A DNA stretch of 64,000 bases from Hyphomicrobiales bacterium (GCA_900470095.1 UBZM01000028.1:124001-188000); one strand, 5' to 3'; shown: positions 25,112 through 34,200, counted from the first letter of the stretch. The notes: generated by a model not told the origin, from the letters alone. Numbers and translations: made by a program.

Positions 25112-25447
25112 TCACGCCTTCAAATGCAGGCTCACCAGCACGGTGATTTCCGCTCCGGTCGAGAGGGAGACCGCAACGCGCAGGAAGTTCCCGAAATGCG
25201 CGAGCCGCTGGAAGGTCACGGCGTTCTCGCTCGCAGGCAGATCGAAGAGCGAACCTTCGGGAGCCCAATGCAGCCCGTCAGCCGAAATCTCGATACGGGC
25301 CTGTGGCAGCGTACCCTTGGGTGGCTTCAGGGCCCTGACGAAGACGATGGCTTCCTTGGCCCAGCCGGCCTCGTAGGGCTCGGTCGCGGCTTCGCCCGTC
25401 CAGGTTTCGTTGCGGGCGACGATTGCGGTGAGGTTCTCGGGAAGCAT
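25112..25447 (-). CDS. Hypothetical protein, 111 residues, coupled to the 25447 gene
   Basis: I do not recognise the family. The product is soluble, probably beta-rich, with alternating segments such as AIVFVRALKP, ARIEISADGLHW and AEITVLVSLHLKA. It looks like a small beta-sandwich. Its ATG (25447) overlaps the upstream stop in an ATGA arrangement, so translation is coupled and the two proteins likely act together. Both end the operon that begins with an enolase-superfamily gene and two sugar permeases. Confidence 0.75.
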   Translation of the reverse strand: MLPENLTAIVARNETWTGEAATEPYEAGWAKEAIVFVRALKPPKGTLPQARIEISADGLHWAPEGSLFDLPASENAVTFQRLAHFGNFLRVAVSLSTGAEITVLVSLHLKA

Positions 25448-26346
25448 CAGAAATCTCCCGACAGGCAAACGGAATCGAGATAGGCGAAGGCGCGCTTGTC
25501 GGAGTCGGTCTCGGCGAAGAAGCCGAGATTGAGCATGCACCAGAGGTTCTTCATCGCCGGGATGCGGATCGATTCGTAAGTGCTCATGTCGAAGCTGCGG
25601 TCATTCACCTGGAAGCCGGTGGCGCGCATCGTCGCAAGATCGAAGTCGAAGCGCAGATAGTGCCAGTTCACCTTGGTCGGGATCTCGTTGTAGCAGAGCC
25701 GCTGCTCGCCGCCCGGCAGGTCCTCCCAGTCGTCCGGCGCGAGATGGTAATGCGAGATCGTCTTGCCGGCGGAGCCGATCGGCTTGATCGGCGTGGTGCG
25801 GCGCTTGAACTGCCATTTCTGGACATGCGCGCCGTCGAGCGCATTGAGAAAGCGCAGATGCGGCATCACGCGCTCGCCGCCGGCGCCATGCTGGTCGCCG
25901 ACCTGGAGATCGTAGAGGAAGCCGAACGAGCGGATATCGGTCTCGGAGAGCTGCAGTTCCGTCGCTTCCGGCTTGAAGCTGAAATAGGCTTCAAGCCGGA
26001 TCGGCCCGGGCTTGCGGAAGGTCAGGCGCTTGATCGCGACGTTCTGCGCGCCCTTCTTCGGCCGTGTCGCGATCTTCAGGGCATAGGAGCCGTCGACGCC
26101 GCCATGCGACCCGAAATCCCAGTTCGGCAGCGTGGAGAGCATGGCGTGCGAATGCTGGGCATAACCCGGCAGCATGGCATCGAGCGTGTCCTCGTAATTG
26201 CCGACGAGCTGGGTCCAGCCGCACATGCCGCGGTCGAAATCGTCGAGGCAGATGATGCGCGGCAAGGGATCGAAGCGGCTGAGCTGCGGATCCGCCTCGC
26301 GGATCGCACGGCGCATGTCGTCGAGCTGGGAACTGGTCGCGGTCAT
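25447..26346 (-). CDS. Uncharacterised protein, 299 residues, sugar ABC cluster
   Basis: This soluble protein has no signal peptide and is rich in aromatic and beta-type segments (IRLEAYFSFKPEA, SFGFLYDLQVGDQHG, VNWHYLRFDFDLATMRATGF). The pattern suggests a jelly-roll or concanavalin-like fold as in sugar-binding or glycan-processing proteins. I believe it matches a domain of unknown function often near sugar importers, possibly DUF6772, but cannot confirm this. It starts 5 bp after the permease stop and ends overlapping the next small gene. Confidence 0.8.
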   Translation of the reverse strand: MTATSSQLDDMRRAIREADPQLSRFDPLPRIICLDDFDRGMCGWTQLVGNYEDTLDAMLPGYAQHSHAMLSTLPNWDFGSHGGVDGSYALKIATRPKKGAQNVAIKRLTFRKPGPIRLEAYFSFKPEATELQLSETDIRSFGFLYDLQVGDQHGAGGERVMPHLRFLNALDGAHVQKWQFKRRTTPIKPIGSAGKTISHYHLAPDDWEDLPGGEQRLCYNEIPTKVNWHYLRFDFDLATMRATGFQVNDRSFDMSTYESIRIPAMKNLWCMLNLGFFAETDSDKRAFAYLDSVCLSGDF

Positions 26347-26351
26347 TGGTC

Positions 26352-27185
26352 CTACCCCTTCACCGCGCCGGCGGTCAGGCCTGCGACGAGGTGTTTCTGC
26401 ATGAGGATGACGAAGGCGAGTACCGGCAGCAGCTGGACGGCCGAGGCGGCGAAGAGCACGCCCCATTCGACGCCCTCGACCGCGCCGATCATCTCGGCGA
26501 CGACCAGCGGCGCGGTCTTGGCCTTGGTCGTGGTAAAGATGAAGGCGAAGAGGAACTCGTTCCAGGCATAGACGATGACGAAGACCGAGACGGCGAGCAT
26601 GCCTTGTGCGGCCAGCGGGAAGATGACGCGCCGGATGATCTGGAACTGCGAGGCTCCGTCGATCATCGCAGCCTCGTCGAGTTCACGCGGGATCTGGTCG
26701 ATGAAGGTGCGCATCACGATGGTGCCGAGCGAAACGAAGAAGGTCGCGTAGAGCACGATCAGGATGAAATGCGTGTCATTGAGTCCGAGCCAGTTCACCA
26801 CCGGGAAGAGCGGCAGCGTGATCACGATCGGCGGGATCAGGCGGATGAAGATCAGGAAGAAGGCGCTCGCCTGCAGGCCCCGGCTGGCGTGGCGGGAATA
26901 GGCGAACCCGGCGAGCAGCGAGACCGCAACGGCAAGCACGGTGGCTCCCGAGGTGACCAGGAAACTGTTCCAGAGCCCGTGAAAGAAGTCGCCCCAGCGG
27001 CTCCAGAGCAGTTCGTAATTAGCGAGTGTCGGCGTGAAGCTGAACCGCGACGTCAACGAGAAGATGTCCCGGTCCGACTTGAACGACGACATCACGATCA
27101 GTGCGATTGGCAGGATTGACCAGGCGGCGATCACTAGGACGCCAAAGCCTTTCAGGATCGCAACGGGGAGCGAGCGCCTACGCAT
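26352..27185 (-). CDS. Carbohydrate ABC transporter permease (MalG type)
   Basis: This 277-residue inner-membrane permease has about six hydrophobic segments. The docking loop is in PRELDEAAMIDGASQFQIIRRVIFP, typical of the CUT1 sugar family. It overlaps the first permease by 8 bp. Partners are the MalF-type permease at 27178 and the binding proteins at 30052 and 31402. No ATPase gene is present in the cluster, so a shared MsmK/UgpC-like ATPase elsewhere must be used. Confidence 0.93.
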   Translation of the reverse strand: MRRRSLPVAILKGFGVLVIAAWSILPIALIVMSSFKSDRDIFSLTSRFSFTPTLANYELLWSRWGDFFHGLWNSFLVTSGATVLAVAVSLLAGFAYSRHASRGLQASAFFLIFIRLIPPIVITLPLFPVVNWLGLNDTHFILIVLYATFFVSLGTIVMRTFIDQIPRELDEAAMIDGASQFQIIRRVIFPLAAQGMLAVSVFVIVYAWNEFLFAFIFTTTKAKTAPLVVAEMIGAVEGVEWGVLFAASAVQLLPVLAFVILMQKHLVAGLTAGAVKG

Positions 27186-28053
27186 GTTTTCTGAACATCT
27201 CCCGATAGAGAGAGCGCAGGTAGAACAGCGCCAGCAGGAGCGAGGCGAGCACCAGCAACCAGCCGGTCGCGGCCGCGGCGCCGAAGGAGTTGTACCGGAA
27301 CGCCTCGAGATAGAGATAGACCGCCATCACCTCGGTGGTGCGTGCCGGGCCGCCGCCGGTCATCAGCCAGACCTCGGAGAACAGCCGGAAGGCGAAGATG
27401 TAGCGGAACAGGGCGGCAATCAGCAGCGCCGGCATCAGGAGCGGCAAGGTGATGCGGCGGAATGCGGTCCAACCCGTCGCGCCATCGATGGCGCCGGCCT
27501 CGTAGAGCTCGTCGGGAACGGAGAGCCTTGCGGCGTAGATGATGATGAAGCTGAACGGCAGGTGCAGCCAGATCGAGAGCAGCGAGACCATGAAGAGGCC
27601 ATGCGATGGCTTCACCGCCCATTCGATCGGTGGCAGGCCGAACCAGGCGAGCGCCTGGCTCATCATTCCGACATCGGGCTCGAACAGATAGCGCCACATC
27701 ACCACCGCCGAGACCTCGCTGACCGCGTAGGGCGCAAGCACGATGGCCAGCAGGAGCGCCCGGCAGGGCACCCCCGAGGCGAAGAACAGCGCCATGAGCA
27801 GGCCAAGCAGCAGCTCGACATGCACGACGATGGCGACGACGATGACCGTGTTGATCAAGGCCCGCCAGAAATACGGGTCGCCGAGCACCTTGGCGTAGTT
27901 GGCGAGGCCGACGAAGCTGGCTGCCTGACCGAAGGAGGATTGGTTCAGGCTGAGCCAGAACACATAGATCGCCGGCAGGAAGATGATACCGCCGACCATC
28001 AGCTGGACCGGGCTGACGAGCGCGAGGGCAGAGAGGGGCGTGCGACTGGCCAT
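27178..28053 (-). CDS. Carbohydrate ABC transporter permease (MalF type)
   Basis: This 291-residue CUT1-family permease has a docking loop in PDELYEAGAIDGATGWTAFRRITLP. It sits 5 bp after the enolase-superfamily gene and overlaps the MalG-type gene. The transported compound is probably the sugar acid, or its precursor, acted on by the 28059 enzyme. Confidence 0.93.
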   Translation of the reverse strand: MASRTPLSALALVSPVQLMVGGIIFLPAIYVFWLSLNQSSFGQAASFVGLANYAKVLGDPYFWRALINTVIVVAIVVHVELLLGLLMALFFASGVPCRALLLAIVLAPYAVSEVSAVVMWRYLFEPDVGMMSQALAWFGLPPIEWAVKPSHGLFMVSLLSIWLHLPFSFIIIYAARLSVPDELYEAGAIDGATGWTAFRRITLPLLMPALLIAALFRYIFAFRLFSEVWLMTGGGPARTTEVMAVYLYLEAFRYNSFGAAAATGWLLVLASLLLALFYLRSLYREMFRKHA

Positions 28054-28058
28054 GACGC

Positions 28059-29183
28059 TCAGACGATACGGTGGCGCGCGAGCATCTCGCGGTCGATTTC
28101 GATGCCGAGTCCTGGACCTTGCGGCACGTCGAGCATGCCGTCGACGAGCTGATAGCCTTCACCAACGACCGGTGTGGTGAAGCTGTCGCGCAGCGGATTG
28201 GCGTAGACCATGCACTCGAAGGTCCGCAGGCTCTCGGCCGCGGCGGCGAGCTGCAGGCTGGCGGCAACGCAGATCGCGCCGGACCAGCCGACATGGGGCG
28301 CATAGGCCGTGTTGAAACTCGCAGCGAGTTCGGCGATGCGCCAGGTCTCGGTGATGCCGCCAGAGCGGGTGACGTCCGGCTGAATCAGGCCGAGCGAGCG
28401 GTCCTGCAGCATCACGAGGGCCTCGCTCGCGACATAGTCGCTCTCGCCGGCCGCGAGCCGGATCGGCAGGTGTTGGGCGAGGCGCGCATAGCCTGCGCGG
28501 TCATGCGGTGCGATCGGCTCCTCGAAGAAGCCGTAGCCGAGATCGGCCAGCGCCCGCCCGACGATCATGGCGTCGTCGACGTCATAGGCCCAGTTGGCGT
28601 CGACATAGAGGGCGATATCGTCCCCGGCGAGCTTGCGGATGAATTTTGCGCGCGCGATCGCGTCCTTCAGGGGATGGCCGAGCTTGACCTTGATCTCGCG
28701 GAACCCGGCCGTCAGCGCCGCTGCGACCTCTGCTTCCACCGTCGCGTCGTCGAGCCAGTTGATCGATGAGGCATAAGCCGGCACGCGGCGGCGCCCCATG
28801 CCGCCGAGCAGCTTGTGGATCGGTTCGCCCGCCGCCTTGCCGGCAATATCCCAGAGAGCGATGTCGACAGCGGATATCGCTTCGACCAGTTGCCCGCCGG
28901 GCCGCCCGGAGAGGGCGTGGCGCATCAGCTTCCACAGGGCCCGCCGGTCTGCGGGATCCTTGCCGATCAGTCGCGGGCTCAGTGCATCGTCGATCAGGCG
29001 CGCATAGCCGGCGGCTCCGCGGCGCGCGAGCGCCTCGCCGTAGCCGGTGATGCCGTCGCTGGTCGTCACCTTGACGACAACGAGCTCGATCGCGGGATAG
29101 TCGCCTTGCGAGGTGCGCTGCGTCTTCTCGAGTGTCGCCCGCAGGGGATGGGACTCGATCCTGGCGATGCTGCGGCCGGTCAT
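28059..29183 (-). CDS. Mandelate racemase/muconate lactonizing enzyme family protein (sugar-acid dehydratase candidate)
   Basis: This 374-residue enolase-superfamily enzyme has all catalytic elements. Lys165 and Lys167 form the KxK motif (REIKVKLG). The Mg ligands are Asp195 (YVDANWAY), Glu221 (FFEEP) and Glu247 (AAGESD). Asp270 (QPDVTRSGG) pairs with His297 (APHVGW). The KxK plus His-Asp dyad places it in the mandelate racemase subgroup, many members of which dehydrate sugar acids; racemisation is also possible. It leads the permease operon and faces the FadR-type regulator across overlapping palindromes at 29219-29243. Confidence 0.92.
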   Translation of the reverse strand: MTGRSIARIESHPLRATLEKTQRTSQGDYPAIELVVVKVTTSDGITGYGEALARRGAAGYARLIDDALSPRLIGKDPADRRALWKLMRHALSGRPGGQLVEAISAVDIALWDIAGKAAGEPIHKLLGGMGRRRVPAYASSINWLDDATVEAEVAAALTAGFREIKVKLGHPLKDAIARAKFIRKLAGDDIALYVDANWAYDVDDAMIVGRALADLGYGFFEEPIAPHDRAGYARLAQHLPIRLAAGESDYVASEALVMLQDRSLGLIQPDVTRSGGITETWRIAELAASFNTAYAPHVGWSGAICVAASLQLAAAAESLRTFECMVYANPLRDSFTTPVVGEGYQLVDGMLDVPQGPGLGIEIDREMLARHRIV

Positions 29184-29218
29184 CTGGTATCGGTCCCTGG
29201 TTTGCGGGAAGGCTGATA

Positions 29219-29243
29219 AACCTAACTGATAGGTTGATCAGTT
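29219..29243. promoter_or_regulatory. Two overlapping palindromes in the GntR/enolase divergent promoter
   Basis: AACCTA-N5-TAGGTT (29219-29235) overlaps AACTGAT-N6-ATCAGTT (29224-29243). Both lie between the divergent enolase-superfamily gene and the FadR-type regulator gene, where an autoregulatory operator is expected. The second contains TGAT...ATCA half-sites. Confidence 0.55.
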
Positions 29244-29288
29244 GCAAACCTGCTCTGTATCTGTCAATCATGAAAGTGGAGGATGCGA

Positions 29289-30080
29289 ATGACCGAAGCC
29301 GCGACACTGCCCGAGATCGACAGCGACCCGTTCGGCGCCTCCGATGTCGTGCCGACGCGGCTGGGCGATGCGTTGATCGCGCGCATCACCCAGGCAATCC
29401 ATGATGGCAGGCTGAAGCCCGGCGACGCGCTTCCATCCGAGGCGCGCCTTGCCGCATCCTTCGGAGTCAGCAAACCGATCGCGCGCGAGGCGATACGCCA
29501 GCTCGCAGCCATGGGCGTCGTCAACATCCAGCAGGGCAAGGTCACGCGCGTCCAGGCGCTCGATGCCGCTCCGCTCGATCGCTTCTTTCGCTTCGCCGTG
29601 AGAGGCAGCAAGACCGGGCTCACCGAGGCGGTCGAACTGCGCCGCATCCTCGAGCCGCCGATCGCGCGTTTTAGCGCCGAGCGTCGCTCGCCCGCCGATA
29701 TCGAGCGCCTGACTGGCATCCTCGTGCGCATGGAGGCGTCGCTCGGCGACGTGCCGCGCTGGATCGAGGCCGATCTCGATTTTCACGAGGCGATTGCCGC
29801 CTCCGCCGGCAACCGGCTGCTTGATCTCCAGATCCAGGGCCTTCGTCCGGTGATCCGTGAAGTGATGGAGATCTTCAATTCGCGCAGCGCCCGCACGCAG
29901 GCCGATTGGCGCAAGACCTATGAGCGCCATGTCCGCGTTGTCGAAGCGATCCGCGCTGGCGACGCCGAGGCGGCGGAAATGGCCATGAACAAGCACTTCG
30001 AAGCGGCTGAAGCCGCCATCGCGGAACTCGCGACACTCGGGGAGGATAATCATGACGGCAGGAACAGGGTTGGACCGTAG
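29289..30080 (+). CDS. FadR-type GntR-family transcriptional regulator (sugar cluster)
   Basis: This regulator of about 263 residues has a winged helix (GDALPSEARLAASFGVSKPIAREAIRQLAAMGVVNI). Its FCD domain carries metal-site residues in EADLDFHEAI, YERHVRV and NKHFEAAEAA. I start it at ATG 29289, six bases after gtggagg, rather than 29283. Its end overlaps the start of the first binding-protein gene by 29 bp, so regulator and transporter are co-expressed. It probably controls both divergent arms of the cluster in response to a sugar acid. Confidence 0.9.
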   Translation: MTEAATLPEIDSDPFGASDVVPTRLGDALIARITQAIHDGRLKPGDALPSEARLAASFGVSKPIAREAIRQLAAMGVVNIQQGKVTRVQALDAAPLDRFFRFAVRGSKTGLTEAVELRRILEPPIARFSAERRSPADIERLTGILVRMEASLGDVPRWIEADLDFHEAIAASAGNRLLDLQIQGLRPVIREVMEIFNSRSARTQADWRKTYERHVRVVEAIRAGDAEAAEMAMNKHFEAAEAAIAELATLGEDNHDGRNRVGP

Positions 30081-31347
30081 GCAGCTCCTGGGCGGCTTCA
30101 TCGGCCTGAGCTTTGCCGGCGCCGCTCCGGCCTTTGCGCAGCAGGGCGGCCCTTTCAACGTCTTTGCGCACCGGGTGATGCAGACCGTCGCCACCGGTGC
30201 ACAAGGCGGCGACATCACGAAGGAGTGGGCGCAGAAGAATGGCGCCACGATCCAGTGGACGACCTTTGACACCGGTCCGTTGCAGGAGCGGTTGTTTCGC
30301 GAGGCAAGCCTCTCCGAAAGCACCGTCGATGTCGGCTTCGTGCTGAACACGCAGGTGATCCCACGCGCCGCCAATCTGTTCGAGCCGCTCGACGGTTACC
30401 TGAGCCGCGATCCCCTGGAGGACCCGGCTGACATCTTCCCCGGGCTGATGGAAGGCATGAAGGTCGGCGGCAAGCAGCTCGCTGTTCCGTTCCGCCATGC
30501 CTCGTCGGGGCTGCACTACAATGAGGAATTGCTGGCCGAGAAGGGCTTTTCGAAGCCGCCGGCCTCGATCGAGGAACTGGTCGAGATCGCCAGGGCCTGC
30601 ACCTATCGCCGCAGCGACGGCACCGCGGTGGTGGGCCTGTGCATGCCCGGCGTCACCTACCCGAACGTGATCGATATCGCTCGCGCCTGGGACGGCGACT
30701 TCATCACGTCTGACTTCAAATGCGTCGCCGACCAGCCGCCGATGCTGAACGCCATCAAGCTCCTGCGCGCCCTGTTCGAGGCCGGTGCCTTCCCGCGCAA
30801 TTTCGCGACGCTCTCGCCCGAGGACGTCAATGTCTGGATGCAGACCGGGCGTGCCGCGATGAGCCTGCAGAGCATGGGCCGCAATCGCATCTACAACGAC
30901 CCGCAGAAGTCGAAATTTCCCGGCAAGATCAGAACGGTCGCCGTCCCCGCCTCGAAGACGCTGGCCGGAAAATATGACGCTGCGCCAGCCAAGGTCGAGT
31001 TCTGGGGCATGGTCATCCCGAAGAACGCCAAGCGCAAGGATCTCGCCTGGAGTTTCATCAAGGCGATGACCGCGAAGGACGCGACCCTGAAGGCTGCCCT
31101 CAATGGCAATGGCCCGGTACGCGCCTCGACCTATGCCGATGCCGGATTCGCCAACACCGTTCCCTACGCGGCCGAAGAGCTGAAGGTGCTCAAGGTCGCC
31201 CGCGTGCCGCTGCCGGCCTTCGACGAGGCAGCCCGTGCCGGCGACCTGTTCAAGGAAGAGGCAGAAGCCGCAGTCCTCGGCATGAAGACGCCGGAGGAGG
31301 CCATGACCTCGCTCGTTAAACGCGTGCAGCCCCTGCTGCCGGCCTGA
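30052..31347 (+). CDS. Sugar ABC transporter substrate-binding protein, tandem copy 1
   Basis: This 431-residue family 1 extracellular solute-binding protein has a TAT-like signal (DRRQLLGGFIGLSFAGAAPAFAQQ region, cleavage near 31). The ribosome-binding site ggggagg lies inside the end of the regulator gene. It shares clear segment-by-segment similarity with the next gene: both have HRVxQT, NGNGPVR(A/I)STYAD, LPAFDE and QAG/AAVLG stretches. The pair thus arose by tandem duplication. It works with the permeases at 26352-28053. Confidence 0.92.
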   Translation: MTAGTGLDRRQLLGGFIGLSFAGAAPAFAQQGGPFNVFAHRVMQTVATGAQGGDITKEWAQKNGATIQWTTFDTGPLQERLFREASLSESTVDVGFVLNTQVIPRAANLFEPLDGYLSRDPLEDPADIFPGLMEGMKVGGKQLAVPFRHASSGLHYNEELLAEKGFSKPPASIEELVEIARACTYRRSDGTAVVGLCMPGVTYPNVIDIARAWDGDFITSDFKCVADQPPMLNAIKLLRALFEAGAFPRNFATLSPEDVNVWMQTGRAAMSLQSMGRNRIYNDPQKSKFPGKIRTVAVPASKTLAGKYDAAPAKVEFWGMVIPKNAKRKDLAWSFIKAMTAKDATLKAALNGNGPVRASTYADAGFANTVPYAAEELKVLKVARVPLPAFDEAARAGDLFKEEAEAAVLGMKTPEEAMTSLVKRVQPLLPA

Positions 31348-31361
31348 ACCATCTCTGACAA

Positions 31362-31379
31362 CCGCGCGGCACAGCGCGG
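31362..31379 (+). terminator. Stem-loop between the tandem binding-protein genes
   Basis: CCGCGC and GCGCGG pair around GGCACA, in the 54-bp spacer between the two binding-protein genes. No T-run follows. It may stabilise or attenuate the message, as at 3361, 20150, 37694 and 58511. Confidence 0.5.
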
Positions 31380-31401
31380 GAGCACCATCGGGAGGAACGC
31401 C

Positions 31402-32694
31402 ATGGACATTCGCACTCTTTCGCGCCGCCGCTTCGGCCTGCTCGCCAGCGGAGCCGCCGCGTCGCTGGCCCTGCCGGGGCAAACCTTCGGGCAGGCTCGG
31501 ACGGTGACGCCGCTCGGGCACCGTGTCCATCAGACCTCGGCCACGACGGGCCCGGGTGGCGACGCCACCGAAGCCTGGCGCAAGCAGGCAGGTGCGACGG
31601 TCAACTGGGTCACCTTCGGCGACGTCAATGCCATCCATGAGCGTCTCTTACGCGAGGTCACACTGGTCGAGACCTCGATCGATGTCGGCTACCTGCTCAA
31701 TGGCCGCGCTGTGCCACGCAATCTCAAGCTGTTCGAGCCGCTGGACGCCTTGCTCAGGGATGCGCCGCTCGAGGATTTCGCCGATTTTGCGCCGGGGCTG
31801 GTCGAGCCGTTGAAGGTCGACGGCGCCCTGCACGGTATTCCGGTGCGCCACGCCACCAATGCGCTGATCTATAACGAGGCGCTGCTGGAAGAACGCGGCA
31901 TTGCCAAGTTGCCCACCACCTTCGAGGAGCTGATCGAGGCGGCGCGCAAGCTGACCTTCAAGCGCGAGGACGGCACGCAGGTCAACGGTCTCGCCTTCAC
32001 CGCGGTCTTTGCCTCCAATTTCCTGACGCTCGCCCGCTGTCTCGGTGGCGACTACATGACCAGCGATGGCAAGCTGGTGGCGGCCGAGGCGCCGATGGTG
32101 AAGGCCCTGACGGTGCTCGCCGATCTCTACAAGGCGGGCGTGCTGCCGCGCAATTTCGCGACCGTCAACAACGAGGAGATCACCACCTGGATGCAGCAGG
32201 GCAGGGCGGCGATGACGATCAACCCCTTCGCCCGGCTGGTGACCTATAACGATCCGGCCAAGGGCAAGTATGGCGGGCGCTTCAAGTCGCTGCTGCCGCC
32301 GATGGCCTCCGACCTTGTCGGCAAGGTCGCGTTTGCGCCAACGGTCGAGTTCTGGTCGCTGGTGATCCCCAGGAACAGCAAGCAGAAGCCGCTGTCCTGG
32401 GATTTCATCCGGGCTCTCTCCTCGAAGGCCGGCACCAAGGCGATGGCGCTGAATGGCAACGGCCCGGTCCGGATTTCGACCTATGCCGACCCGGCGCTGA
32501 TTGCCGCGATGCCCTATGCGGCCGAGGAGGCGGCCGCGCTCAAAGCCTCTCGCATTCACCTGCCGGCCTTCGACGAGCAGGCCCGCGCCCACGACATCTT
32601 CATCGAGGAGACGCAGGCCGCAGTGCTCGGCATCAAGCCGCCGCAACAGGCGATGGACGACGCGGTGAAGCGCGTTCGCCCGCTGCTCGGCTAG
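31402..32694 (+). CDS. Sugar ABC transporter substrate-binding protein, tandem copy 2
   Basis: This 430-residue periplasmic binding protein has a clear TAT motif (SRRRFGLLASG) and cleavage near residue 32. It is a diverged paralogue of the preceding gene. Two binding proteins sharing one permease pair could widen the range of sugars taken up. A gggagg site precedes the ATG. The SDR gene follows 10 bp after. Confidence 0.92.
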   Translation: MDIRTLSRRRFGLLASGAAASLALPGQTFGQARTVTPLGHRVHQTSATTGPGGDATEAWRKQAGATVNWVTFGDVNAIHERLLREVTLVETSIDVGYLLNGRAVPRNLKLFEPLDALLRDAPLEDFADFAPGLVEPLKVDGALHGIPVRHATNALIYNEALLEERGIAKLPTTFEELIEAARKLTFKREDGTQVNGLAFTAVFASNFLTLARCLGGDYMTSDGKLVAAEAPMVKALTVLADLYKAGVLPRNFATVNNEEITTWMQQGRAAMTINPFARLVTYNDPAKGKYGGRFKSLLPPMASDLVGKVAFAPTVEFWSLVIPRNSKQKPLSWDFIRALSSKAGTKAMALNGNGPVRISTYADPALIAAMPYAAEEAAALKASRIHLPAFDEQARAHDIFIEETQAAVLGIKPPQQAMDDAVKRVRPLLG

Positions 32695-32704
32695 GCGGGT
32701 GGGA

Positions 32705-33448
32705 ATGCTTCAAGGTCGTGTCGCCCTGGTCACCGGCGCGGCGCGGGGGATTGGCTTGGCCGTGGCATCGGAACTGGCCCGCGCCGGCGCGCATGCCGTG
32801 CTGCATGATCGTGACGTGGCAGCAAACGAGGCGGCGCTCGAGCCGCTGCATGCGGCCCGGCTGAGGGCGAGCGGCCTCATCGCGGATCTTGCCGATCCGG
32901 CGGCGCCGGGGCGAATGCGGGACGACCTGAGCGCCCAGGGCTTCGTTCCCGACATCCTGGTGCTGTGTGCCTCGGTCGAGCTCAGGGAGCGTTGGGACGC
33001 CGTCAGTGATCCCGCCCTGGCGGTGCAGAGCGAAGTCAATCTCCATGCCACCGTGCGGCTGATCCGGGCCTTCCTGCCCGGCATGATCGCGGGCGGCTTC
33101 GGCCGGGTGATCGCGATCGGCAGCGTTCAGGAGGCAAGGCCCAATGCCGATTGCCTCTACTATGCCGCCACCAAGGCGGCGCAGACCAACATCATCCTGA
33201 ATCTCGCACGCACCGTCCGGGCTCCGGATGTCACCTTCAACGTGATCAAGCCCGGCGCGATCCTGACCGATCGCAATCGCGCCGTGCTGGCAGACCCTGT
33301 CTATGAAGCGGCTGTCCAGGAGCGCATCCCGCTCGGGCGGATTGGCGCGCCACGAGACTGCGCCGGAGTAGCGCTGCTGCTCTGCGCCGACGAGGGAGCT
33401 TATATCAACGGTGCCGAGATTGCGGTCGATGGTGGGCTGCGATTGTAG
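32705..33448 (+). CDS. Short-chain dehydrogenase/reductase (SDR)
   Basis: This classical SDR of about 247 residues has the cofactor motif TGAARGIG (10-17), catalytic Ser140 (AIGS) and the YxxxK pair Tyr153/Lys157 (YYAATKAA). The C-terminus is GAEIAVDGGLRL. It oxidises or reduces an alcohol or keto group with NAD(P). As last gene of the operon it probably oxidises the imported sugar or sugar acid. The start is ATG 32705; a GTG at 32699 is possible. Confidence 0.92.
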   Translation: MLQGRVALVTGAARGIGLAVASELARAGAHAVLHDRDVAANEAALEPLHAARLRASGLIADLADPAAPGRMRDDLSAQGFVPDILVLCASVELRERWDAVSDPALAVQSEVNLHATVRLIRAFLPGMIAGGFGRVIAIGSVQEARPNADCLYYAATKAAQTNIILNLARTVRAPDVTFNVIKPGAILTDRNRAVLADPVYEAAVQERIPLGRIGAPRDCAGVALLLCADEGAYINGAEIAVDGGLRL

Positions 33449-33570
33449 CGCTTGCTGCCGGCGGCTCTCGCGACGCATGGGGGATGCTTCACACCGCGCG
33501 GCCTGGCGTTTACGTGCTGGCCTTCCTGGCCGGACGGGACCTCATGACGCTGTGGCCGAGGGGCTTCCCG

Positions 33571-34128
33571 TCATCGGAGCACGACGACCTGGGTGCCAGT
33601 CCTGACGCGGTCGTAGAGGTCGGCCACGTCGCGATTGGTCATCCGGATGCACCCCGAGGACACGGCAGCCCCGATCGTATCGGGCTCGTTGGAACCGTGG
33701 ATGCGATACAGGCTTGATCCGAGATAGAGCGCACGTGCGCCCAAGGGATTGTCGATCCCGCCCGGCATGTAGCGCGGCAGATCAGGCCGGCGTTTCAGCA
33801 TTTGCGCCGGAGGCCGCCAATCCGGCCATTCGCGCTTTCTGGTGACGATCTTGGTTCCTGACCAACTGAAGCCCTGCCGCCCGACGCCGACGCCATAGCG
33901 GATCGCCTGCCCATTCCCGAGCACGTAGAAAAGCCGCCGCTGGCTCGTTGAAATGACGATCGTGCCAGGCGCGTACTGTCCCCGCCAAGGCACGATCTGG
34001 CGCGGGATCGCCTGTTCGCTGAAGATGTTGAGGAAATCGGCAAGCCCGCGGCTGACCGTATTGTCGTAGGCATGGGCGGGCGCTGAGAGCGCCAGCGCCG
34101 CGACGAAGAGAATGATAGCGCGCAGCAT
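33571..34128 (-). CDS. L,D-transpeptidase (YkuD domain)
   Basis: This 185-residue exported protein has a signal peptide (cleavage after AHA near residue 20). The YkuD catalytic motif is present with His144 (YRIHGSN) and Cys160 (SSGCIRM). Such enzymes form 3-3 peptidoglycan cross-links or attach proteins to peptidoglycan, and are numerous in Hyphomicrobiales. It is not functionally connected to its neighbours. Confidence 0.94.
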   Translation of the reverse strand: MLRAIILFVAALALSAPAHAYDNTVSRGLADFLNIFSEQAIPRQIVPWRGQYAPGTIVISTSQRRLFYVLGNGQAIRYGVGVGRQGFSWSGTKIVTRKREWPDWRPPAQMLKRRPDLPRYMPGGIDNPLGARALYLGSSLYRIHGSNEPDTIGAAVSSGCIRMTNRDVADLYDRVRTGTQVVVLR

Positions 34129-34200
34129 GACCGGCCCTGCAACGCCCCCGCCTTAAGATTCAAGGGAGAAACGGAGGGGACGTCAAGACGGAATGCGCGA

